The translations under genes and the position numbers were made by a program. A stretch of 5,017 nt of DNA from an uncultured Collinsella sp. Lineage in GTDB: Bacteria; Actinomycetota; Coriobacteriia; Coriobacteriales; Coriobacteriaceae. Positions 1-5,017 of the stretch are shown here, piece by piece. How positions within the stretch are numbered: position 1 is the first letter of the stretch; every line of letters starts with the position of its first letter. Location: positions 1 through 5,017 of the forward strand of contig USMR01000097.1 of assembly GCA_900555815.1 (NCBI GenBank), in the 5' to 3' direction. A model generated the notes under the pieces. It did no database searches. It saw nothing but the letters and a program-made list of their open reading frames with translations, and had not been told where the DNA came from.

Positions 1-2
1 AC

Positions 3-1082
3 AACGTCATCTCCAACGGCTCGGTCATCGCCGTCAACGACGGCCAGGGCATGCTCGTGGTGCAAAACGGCAAGATCATCGAAGTCGCGCTGGAGCCCGG
101 TGAGTTCGTCTTCGATACCGGCAGCGAGCCGAGCGTCTTTAGCGGCAACCTGGGCGATTCCATCAAGGAGACCTTCGCCAATATCGGCAGCCGCTTTACC
201 TTTGGCGGCGACGCGGGCAAGGACCAGCGTGTCTACTTCATCAACACCAAGGAGATCATCGGCAACAAGTACGGCACCGCCTCGCCCGTGCCCTTCCGCG
301 TGGTCGATAACAACATTGGCCTGGACGTCGACATCTCCGTGCGCTGCAACGGCGAATATTCGTACCGCATCACCAACCCGCTGCTGTTCTACACCAACGT
401 ATGCGGCAACGTGACCGATAGTTACACGCGCGACAAGATCGACAGCCAGCTTAAGTCCGAGCTGCTCACCGCCCTGCAGCCCGCCTTTGCCAAGATCTCG
501 GAGATGGGCATCCGCTACAGCGCCATCCCCGGTCACACCACCGAGCTCGCCCGCGCGCTCAACGAGGTCCTCTCTGCCGACTGGCGCGACCTGCGTGGTG
601 TCGAGATCGTGAGCTTTGGCGTCAACTCCATCGCCGCCTCGCAAGAAGACGAGCAGATGATCAAGGACCTGCAGAAAGCCGCGGTCATGCGCGATCCCAC
701 CATGGCGGCAGCCAACATCGCCAGCGCCCAGAGCGACGCAATGCGCGCGGCAGCCGCCAACCCCAACGGCGCGATGGCAGGCTTTATGGGCATGGGCATG
801 GCAGGTGGCATGGGCGGCATGAACGCCAGCCAGCTGTTCGCCGCCGGCCAGGCACAGCAGCAGGCCGCCCCGCAGCCGGCTACGGCACCCGCCCCGGCTC
901 CTGCCGCCGCGCCTGCGGCTGGCGCATGGACCTGCAGCTGCGGCGCCACCAACACCGGCAAGTTCTGCTCCGAGTGCGGCAGTCCCGCGCCCGCCCCGGC
1001 ACCGGCCAAGTGGTTCTGCCCCAACTGCGGCAGCGAAAACGGCGGCAAGTTCTGCAGCAACTGCGGAACGCCCAGGCCCTAG
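3..1082 (+). CDS. SPFH-domain (YdjI/'virion core'-like) protein with C-terminal double zinc ribbon, 5' end cut by window
   Basis: The frame is open from the left edge, so the true start lies upstream. The ATG at 51 falls inside the conserved core and is probably not the start. From the family I expect roughly 40-60 missing N-terminal residues. Numbering from that ATG, residues 1 to about 215 form the SPFH/band-7-like core. A Met/Gly/Ala-rich stretch follows (about 225-262), then an Ala/Pro/Gln linker. Two zinc ribbons end the protein: Cys295, 297, 306, 309 (CxC...CxxC) and Cys323, 326, 335, 338 (CxxC...CxxC), each with a GKFC core. Relatives such as Bacillus subtilis YdjI act at the cytoplasmic membrane and are linked to PspA-type envelope-stress proteins. 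No such partner is visible here, so a membrane scaffold role is inferred. No transmembrane segment is seen in the visible part. The family call is firm; the cellular role is not. Confidence 0.88.
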   Translation, partial: NVISNGSVIAVNDGQGMLVVQNGKIIEVALEPGEFVFDTGSEPSVFSGNLGDSIKETFANIGSRFTFGGDAGKDQRVYFINTKEIIGNKYGTASPVPFRVVDNNIGLDVDISVRCNGEYSYRITNPLLFYTNVCGNVTDSYTRDKIDSQLKSELLTALQPAFAKISEMGIRYSAIPGHTTELARALNEVLSADWRDLRGVEIVSFGVNSIAASQEDEQMIKDLQKAAVMRDPTMAAANIASAQSDAMRAAAANPNGAMAGFMGMGMAGGMGGMNASQLFAAGQAQQQAAPQPATAPAPAPAAAPAAGAWTCSCGATNTGKFCSECGSPAPAPAPAKWFCPNCGSENGGKFCSNCGTPRP

Positions 1083-1101
1083 CCCCTCTATCTGGTAATT
1101 G

Positions 1102-1128
1102 GCGGGGGATCCGCCACCCCCGCATTTG
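1102..1128 (+). terminator. Possible terminator hairpin after the SPFH gene
   Basis: GCGGGGG (1102-1108) pairs perfectly with CCCCCGC (1117-1123) across an 8-base loop, about 20 bases after the SPFH stop codon. Only ATTTG follows, so the T-tract is weak. A competing pairing of GGCGG (1101-1105) with CCGCC (1111-1115) is also possible. Termination may be partial, with some readthrough into the lipoprotein gene, because no clear promoter is recognisable in the 80-base gap. Confidence 0.45.
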
Positions 1129-1150
1129 CTTCTATGGGTTTCGTTCGATA

Positions 1151-1157
1151 AAGGAGG
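1151..1157 (+). promoter_or_regulatory. Strong ribosome binding site of the lipoprotein gene
   Basis: AAGGAGG lies 5 bases before the ATG at 1163, a near-perfect Shine-Dalgarno match. It fixes that ATG as the start and rejects the in-frame upstream extension to 926, which would run into the SPFH gene. Confidence 0.85.
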
Positions 1158-1162
1158 ACACC

Positions 1163-1522
1163 ATGAAGACAACGTTCAAAAAGTCCGTACTCGCATTTCT
1201 GACATGCGTACTGGCGCTCGCCTTTGCCCTGACGGGCTGCAGCGGCGGCGGCAAGGACCCCAAGGCCAACTTCGTCGGCAGCTGGCAGTGCTCGGGTGGA
1301 ACCTTGGATGGCGAAGAGCTCACCGATGAGTACATGGATATGCTCAAGGAGTGGGGCCTCAACTGCGTCCTGATCCTCGACGAGGACGGCACAGGCGTCC
1401 TCGATATGTTCCTTGAAATCGCCGACCTGAAATGGGAAGCCAAGGACGCCACCACCGTAACGATCACCGCCGAAGATGAGTCGCACGACCTGAAGCTCAA
1501 GGACGACAAGCTTTTTTTTTAG
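1163..1522 (+). CDS. Small secreted lipoprotein, truncated N-terminal part of a disrupted gene
   Basis: The 119-residue product starts with a lipoprotein signal peptide: Lys residues at 2, 6 and 7, a hydrophobic core at about 8-22, and lipobox L23-T24-G25-C26. Cys26 should be lipidated and hold the protein on the outer face of the membrane. After a Gly/Ser spacer comes a small beta-strand-rich domain with an FVGSWQC opening, a DEDGTG turn and alternating strands. It resembles the lipocalin-like repeats common in Firmicutes and Actinobacteria lipoproteins; I do not recognise a specific function. The frame stops at TAG 1520-1522, right after KLFF, where one more strand would be expected. The missing strand (GYKVIFTKS) is encoded in the same frame just downstream from 1529. 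This is therefore best read as the first part of an approximately 280-residue gene spanning 1163-2005. As written, the product would lack the closing strand and the whole second domain. Confidence 0.75.
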   Translation: MKTTFKKSVLAFLTCVLALAFALTGCSGGGKDPKANFVGSWQCSGGTLDGEELTDEYMDMLKEWGLNCVLILDEDGTGVLDMFLEIADLKWEAKDATTVTITAEDESHDLKLKDDKLFF

Positions 1523-1528
1523 GTTTAG
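1511..1528 (+). other. Nine-T run followed by two in-frame TAG stops (lesion site)
   Basis: T occupies 1512-1520, and TAG codons sit at 1520-1522 and 1526-1528, both in the frame of the lipoprotein. The frame has no other stop from 1163 to 2003. Changing both TAG codons to GAG would give an unbroken K-L-F-F-E-V-E-G-Y-K-V-I-F, a plausible strand-turn-strand. One base lost from the T run plus one gained in the G4 run at 1528-1531, or the reverse, would also restore the frame. A change in the T run alone would not, since both shifted frames meet stops downstream. Confidence 0.8.
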
Positions 1529-2005
1529 GGGTACAAGGTTATCTTCACCAAGTCCGACAAGGATCTGTCCGGCACGGTGAAGAAGGATCGCGAGGCGGCC
1601 GAGAAGGAAGAGGAGATCGATGAGGCCGTCGAAGACGACGATGTCCAGAGTGTCGAAATCTCCCCCGCCGTCACCGTCGCCGATGACGATCTGTGCACCA
1701 TCACCATCACCGAGAAATTCAAGGACGACTGGGGCGACATCGGCTTTGTCGTCAACATCACCAACAAGAGCGACAAGGACCTGACCTTCTACGCTCCTTC
1801 CGGCAAGACCAACGTCAACGGCACTATGAAGGAAGCCTGGTTCTCGGCTCACCTGATGCCCGGCACCAACGCCACCGAAGAGTTCACCTTCTCGAACGGC
1901 ACACTCGATAGCCTTGACGACCTCGTCAACACGACCATCGGCATCGATGCCTACCTGACCGATTCCTACGAGGACGTCGCCTCCTACAGCGCAACCATCG
2001 CGTAA
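1529..2005 (+). pseudogene. C-terminal remnant of the disrupted lipoprotein gene (acidic linker plus beta-rich domain)
   Basis: These 158 codons continue the lipoprotein frame after the twin stops. They encode the missing strand of the first domain (GYKVIFTKS), then a charged Lys/Glu/Asp linker (about 1580-1660), then a beta-rich domain (about 1690-2000). That domain, with VVNITNKSDKDLTFY, a VNGT turn and MPGTNATEEF, is reminiscent of DUF4352-like or Ig-like extracellular modules. The resemblance is by eye only. It has no signal peptide, so alone it would stay in the cytoplasm. The only early start candidate is GTG at 1577, with a weak AAGGA about 13 bases upstream, so independent translation looks unlikely. 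The absence of further stops implies a recent lesion or a sequencing error. If the real genome has sense codons at 1520 and 1526, this is simply the second half of one intact lipoprotein. Confidence 0.65.
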
Positions 2006-2057
2006 CGGCAGACACCGATAGCCGCGGATTGGCGGACACATCCGCGCACATGCCAGA

Positions 2058-2095
2058 CGGGGCCGCAGGAGTTGATCCTGCGGCCCCGCCGCTTT
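2058..2095 (+). terminator. Strong stem-loop between the convergent lipoprotein gene and response regulator gene
   Basis: A perfect 13-bp stem pairs 2058-2070 with 2076-2088 around a 5-base GTTGA loop, very GC-rich. On the + strand it is followed by CCGCTTTAT, a short T stretch. The other side has no T-tract, so it is best suited to stop + transcripts but may also block those of the minus-strand operon. A weaker inverted repeat, CGCGGAT/ATCCGCG (2023-2029 and 2040-2046), lies just before it. The 110-base gap holds nothing else that I can see. Confidence 0.75.
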
Positions 2096-2115
2096 ATGCC
2101 GATGCGTAACGAGCG

Positions 2116-2736
2116 CTAGCGCTCCATGTTGGGAACGATGCTGCCCTCCGTTACTGCGCGCACGGCCAAGCGCATGATGTTGTCGTAGTCGGTCTTATTG
2201 AGAATCTCCGAGATGCGGCGTTTGATGGTGCCCTCGCTCATAAACAGCTCGGCCGCGATCTCGCGGCGGCTTTTACCCTCGCAGGCAAGGCGCAAGATCG
2301 ACAGCTCGACATCGTTGAGGGCCGCCGTGCCCGAGAAGATGCTCTCGGGCGGCTTGGGAAACGTGCAGTAACCCGCCAACGTGGAGCGCATCACGGCGAA
2401 AAGCTCGTCGATACCGACGTTCTTGTACACAAAGCTGTCGACGCCCGCCTCGCGCGCCTGGTCCACAAAGGTGATTTCGGGCATACCCGTCATGATAATG
2501 ACGCGGCACTCGGGCAGTTGTTCTTTGATGCGCGCCGCCGCCACGATGCCGTTGGAATCATGCTCGGTGCATACGTCCATCAGTATCATGTCCGGGCGCT
2601 CCTTAAGCACAACGTCCAAGGCATCCGAGGCGTCGGCGATCGCGGCAACAACCGTCATGTCGGGCTGGTCACCGACGGAGCGCGCGAGGCTCTCGCGCAA
2701 GATAGCCTGGTCTTCGACGATTAACACGCGAATCAT
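2116..2736 (-). CDS. Two-component response regulator, NarL/LuxR type (REC plus HTH)
   Basis: This 206-residue DNA-binding regulator has the usual family length. The receiver domain (about 1-118) shows the acidic pair Glu8-Asp9, phospho-acceptor Asp54 in the ILMDV strand, Thr83 in the IIMTG strand and Lys105 in the VYKN strand, so every residue needed for phosphorylation is present. The LuxR-type helix-turn-helix (about 140-196) contains the LNDVELSILRLACEGKSRREIA and SEGTIKRRISEI signatures. Its ATG overlaps the TGA stop of the sensor kinase gene (ATGA), and AAAGGAG at 2749-2743 lies inside the kinase 3' end. The two proteins should therefore be made in linked amounts, and the kinase is its likely phosphodonor. 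Target genes are unknown and nothing nearby suggests them. The closing stop codon lies at the centre of a 14-base palindrome. Confidence 0.93.
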   Translation of the reverse strand: MIRVLIVEDQAILRESLARSVGDQPDMTVVAAIADASDALDVVLKERPDMILMDVCTEHDSNGIVAAARIKEQLPECRVIIMTGMPEITFVDQAREAGVDSFVYKNVGIDELFAVMRSTLAGYCTFPKPPESIFSGTAALNDVELSILRLACEGKSRREIAAELFMSEGTIKRRISEILNKTDYDNIMRLAVRAVTEGSIVPNMER

Positions 2737-4232
2737 GAACTTCTCCTTTGGACCGTGGCGCTGGAGGCGAGTGGGATGGACACCGTAAGCGTGAAGGGCG
2801 GGGCGGTGTGGACTTCCAGGCTGCCGCCCAGATTCTGTGCGACATGCCTCATACCTGGGATACCCGTTCCCTCGCGATACGATACGGGTGCAGGCGCGCC
2901 GTCGTTAGAAACGACCATCCGCGCGACAGCGCCGTCTTCTGTCCCCTCCTGCCACAGGCGCACATAGACCTGATGGGCCTGTGCATGCTTGGTGGCATTG
3001 GTCGAGGCTTCGCGGATAATCTGCAAAAATGCTGCGGCGACACGCGCGTCGTTTGGCAGCTCGCCCTCCACATCGATCTGCACGCTCACTAGGCCAAAGG
3101 CATGGACGATATCGCCCAATTGCTCTGCCGGTTCGGTGTCGCCCCCGCTGCGCAGATCGGCAGCGATTGAGCGCAGCAGCGGGTCGATCTGCTCGAGTGA
3201 CTCGTCATCCAGGCGCCCTTCCTCCAGATAACGATGGAGAATGGACAGGCGCTGCCCGATCACGTCGTGCACGCGAGCGCGCATACGCAGATAGGCCGCA
3301 TTGTCAGCAACTTTTTTGGCTTCTTCGATCTGGGCTTGGAGCTCTTGGCCCGCAAGCTCAAGCAGGTGGTTGGCTTGCGCTAGGCGATCATGGGCATGCG
3401 CATACTCTGTTACATCCAGACCGATAATGCGCTCGAAGAGGCGGCCCGAAACCATAACGTCATCGTGCACGAACAAGCGAATCTCGGCGGGAGAAACCTC
3501 GACCACAACGCGCGCCTCACCAAAGCGGTCCAGAATAATCCGCACACGGTTCCTGCTGCTTTCGGGCATTTGCATGCTGAGTTTGCGCAGGTCGTTCCAT
3601 GTACCGCTCATATCGCCTAGGTCGGTGGGCATATGAAGCTCCACCAGGTTTTTGCGCATGCAGCGGTTCATGAGCAGCGGACGGCCCCTCGGGTCCAGAT
3701 ACAGGATGCCCACGGGAATCACGTTGATGGTCTCGATCGTCGAGAACATGGTGATATCCTCCTGGCGGTTGCGGACATCCATCAAGAGCGCCGCGATGGA
3801 ACGGAACAGGAAGAACGCTCCCTCTGCGATAAGGACAACGGTCCACGCCGAGCCCATGGCAAAAACCACCGGCGGTGTAACGGTGACAACAAGCAGCAGC
3901 TCGACCAGCATGACGGGGCGACGATAGCGCACCATAAGCACCACGCCGTAGGCAAAGATCACGGCATTGAGCCACAACGCTCCGCCCATTGCCCTGGCGC
4001 AAACGTCAAGCGGCGCCACCAGATATGAGCCAGACGACGCGAACAAGATGAGCGCCGAAATAACTAGGTGAAGCACAAGGCTCGCCTCGTAGGCACAAAT
4101 CACCTTACGGTTATAGGACGAGCGGCGCGATGCGATGAGCGGGACGTGGATCGTCTGCAGACACGCAGCCAGGGCAAAGACAACATCGAGCGCAACGATT
4201 TGGGGAAGAATGAGCGAAATCTGCATCGTCAC
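2733..4232 (-). CDS. Membrane sensor histidine kinase, HisKA_3 type, with PAS-like domain
   Basis: This 499-residue kinase senses an unknown signal and phosphorylates a regulator. Five hydrophobic segments lie at about residues 6-30, 44-66, 74-101, 108-126 and 130-151. A PAS-like domain (about 163-275, with VIPVGILYLDPRGR) and a coiled coil (about 280-312) follow. The dimerisation/phosphotransfer helix carries His322 in RARVHDVIGQRLS. Asp323 and Gln327 fit the DxxxQ motif that supports phosphatase activity in HisKA_3 kinases. The ATPase domain (about 398-488) has the N-box around Glu408, Asn412 and His416, SNDG at 442-445, and the G-box GTGIPGM at 455-461. I chose the GTG at 4232 because it forms a 4-base GTGA overlap with the upstream stop and has GAGGG about 7 bases before it; the ATG two codons later is the alternative. 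The ATGA overlap with the regulator gene marks its partner. The input signal cannot be read from the sequence. Confidence 0.92.
   Translation of the reverse strand: MTMQISLILPQIVALDVVFALAACLQTIHVPLIASRRSSYNRKVICAYEASLVLHLVISALILFASSGSYLVAPLDVCARAMGGALWLNAVIFAYGVVLMVRYRRPVMLVELLLVVTVTPPVVFAMGSAWTVVLIAEGAFFLFRSIAALLMDVRNRQEDITMFSTIETINVIPVGILYLDPRGRPLLMNRCMRKNLVELHMPTDLGDMSGTWNDLRKLSMQMPESSRNRVRIILDRFGEARVVVEVSPAEIRLFVHDDVMVSGRLFERIIGLDVTEYAHAHDRLAQANHLLELAGQELQAQIEEAKKVADNAAYLRMRARVHDVIGQRLSILHRYLEEGRLDDESLEQIDPLLRSIAADLRSGGDTEPAEQLGDIVHAFGLVSVQIDVEGELPNDARVAAAFLQIIREASTNATKHAQAHQVYVRLWQEGTEDGAVARMVVSNDGAPAPVSYREGTGIPGMRHVAQNLGGSLEVHTAPPFTLTVSIPLASSATVQRRSS
2743..2749 (-). promoter_or_regulatory. 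Ribosome binding site of the response regulator gene, inside the kinase gene
   Basis: Read on the minus strand, AAAGGAG lies 6 bases before the ATG at 2736-2734, within the last codons of the kinase gene. It confirms this start and allows the regulator to be translated both by re-initiation at the ATGA overlap and independently. Confidence 0.75.
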
Positions 4233-5017
4233 TCACCCGCCCTCGGCATCAAGACGATCATGCGCAGCTGGCCGGGCTCGCCCTCAAGGCGGTATGCCAC
4301 GTTGCGCCCTTGCAGAGCGCTATCGAGCTCTTGCGCAGCGGGCGTCTGCGAAAGATCTGCATCATCGTTGGAAAAAAGCGTGGCGCGTAACTCGACACTG
4401 CATCGGTCATGGTCGCCCAAGTGATACATAAGCGCCGGATGGTCGGTGGTGTAGGCAAAAAACGCAAAGTCATACACGCAGTCGTACAGGGCGCTTACCG
4501 TACCGGCGCGCAACGGGCGCCGTATGGCGATAATCGAGGCGCAATCGATATCGATGGTGCGCAGGTCGCTTGCGAGCTCGTTGGCAATGAGCTGAATGCG
4601 GTCGCGATCAAAACCGCTCTCCCCGTGCTGTGCCAACGTGAGCGACCCCTTGCGCTTGCAATAGGCGACGAGCATCTTGGCGCGCTGCAGCATGCGGTAA
4701 CGCTCGTGCGAAGACGATTCATCGGTCAACGGCGGCAGCGAGCTCAGCAGGTCGTACATCCCTTCGAGCGCGCGGGCAAGCGCCTGGTCCACGTCTTGGA
4801 CCAGCAAGGTCTCGGCCTCTTGGTCTGCCAGGTGCGTCTTAAGGTCGTAGTCGGCGGCGAGCAGCTCATTTTGACGCTGCAGCTCCATACGACGATGTGC
4901 CAGTTCACGGTTAAGCTCGTTGAGATCCGACACGTCTTGGGCAAGCAGGGCCGATCCGCCCAGCAGTGGAAAGGCACGGTACATCACATCGGGATCGGAC
5001 GCCACGGCAAAGGCATG
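4229..5017 (-). CDS. Sensor-kinase-like protein with degenerate catalytic region, 5' end cut by window
   Basis: The frame is open to the right edge, so the GTG at 5005 is probably internal and the protein's N-terminus lies beyond the window. The visible 262 residues begin with the end of a sensory or PAS-like region (PLLGGSALLAQDVSDLNELN). A long coiled coil follows (about 4936-4826), then a helical segment with RAKMLVAYCKRKGSLTL (about 4684-4634), then a C-terminal region ending in YRLEGEPGQLRMIVLMP, which looks like the last strands of an ATPase-like fold. I recall this arrangement from Firmicutes and Coriobacteriia proteins with an N-terminal 7TM sensor region, so a membrane N-terminus is expected but unseen. 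Where a kinase has its HD phospho-acceptor I see K-R-K, and I find no N-box or glycine-rich G-box. It overlaps the kinase gene by 4 bases (GTGA), so it is probably a co-sensor or regulator of that kinase. Catalytic inactivity is inferred. Confidence 0.72.
   Translation of the reverse strand, partial: HAFAVASDPDVMYRAFPLLGGSALLAQDVSDLNELNRELAHRRMELQRQNELLAADYDLKTHLADQEAETLLVQDVDQALARALEGMYDLLSSLPPLTDESSSHERYRMLQRAKMLVAYCKRKGSLTLAQHGESGFDRDRIQLIANELASDLRTIDIDCASIIAIRRPLRAGTVSALYDCVYDFAFFAYTTDHPALMYHLGDHDRCSVELRATLFSNDDADLSQTPAAQELDSALQGRNVAYRLEGEPGQLRMIVLMPRAGE

Noticed and set aside
533..1060. Minus-strand 175-codon open frame across the SPFH tail
   Set aside because: It is the reverse-strand shadow of the Ala/Pro/Gly-rich linker and zinc ribbons, with low-complexity translation and no supporting signals.
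926..1162. Upstream in-frame extension of the lipoprotein from an ATG at 926
   Set aside because: It overlaps the zinc-ribbon coding region of the SPFH gene in another frame and would bury the signal peptide. The ATG at 1163 has a near-perfect Shine-Dalgarno site.
1693..1716. Poly-histidine-like stretch in a + frame (CACCATCACCATCACC)
   Set aside because: It is out of frame with the lipoprotein, where the same bases encode alternating Thr/Ile in a beta strand. It is not a tag or metal-binding motif.
1577..2005. Independent gene starting at GTG 1577
   Set aside because: The start is a GTG with only a weak, distant AAGGA. The product would have no signal peptide, although the domain looks extracellular. 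The frame continues upstream to the twin stops, so it reads better as the C-terminal part of the lipoprotein gene.
1088..2041. A 317-codon open frame on the minus strand, antisense to the lipoprotein gene
   Set aside because: It lies opposite a gene with a lipobox, Shine-Dalgarno site and sensible domains. Its translation is low-complexity Val/Gly/Asp-rich with no recognisable domain, and it is explained by GC-rich codon usage mirrored on the other strand.
3029..4028. Several + strand open frames opposite the histidine kinase gene
   Set aside because: They lie antisense to a kinase with all catalytic motifs, and their Arg/Ala/Ser-rich translations show no domain or start signal.

Overview
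This window is GC-rich bacterial DNA. The protein families suggest a gut actinobacterium of the Coriobacteriia, most like Collinsella or a close relative. That placement rests on my recall of three things: an SPFH protein with a C-terminal double zinc ribbon, a small lysine- and acid-rich lipoprotein, and a paired membrane-sensor and LuxR-type two-component cluster. No marker gene is present to confirm it.

Layout. On the + strand, the left edge cuts into an SPFH-domain protein ending in two zinc ribbons (to 1082). A short gap with a GC-rich hairpin follows. Next, still on +, is a lipoprotein gene (from 1163) with a strong Shine-Dalgarno site and a clear lipobox. Its reading frame is broken at 1520-1528 by two TAG codons six bases apart, directly after a run of nine T. 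The same frame then stays open to 2005 and encodes an acidic linker and a beta-rich second domain. As read, the gene yields a 119-residue truncated lipoprotein plus an untranslated or poorly translated remnant. A sequencing error is an alternative explanation. A 13-bp stem-loop at 2058-2088 separates this convergent pair of transcription units.

The rest of the window (5017 down to 2116) is a minus-strand signalling operon of three genes joined by two 4-base overlaps (GTGA and ATGA). The first is the C-terminal part of a sensor-kinase-like protein that shows no recognisable phospho-acceptor histidine or ATP-binding boxes. The second is a five-TM, PAS-containing sensor histidine kinase of the HisKA_3 (NarL-partner) type with all catalytic motifs. 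The third is a NarL/LuxR-type response regulator. The active kinase very likely phosphorylates Asp54 of the regulator. The role of the degenerate upstream partner is the most open question in the window.

I found no RNA genes, mobile elements, CRISPR arrays or attachment sites.
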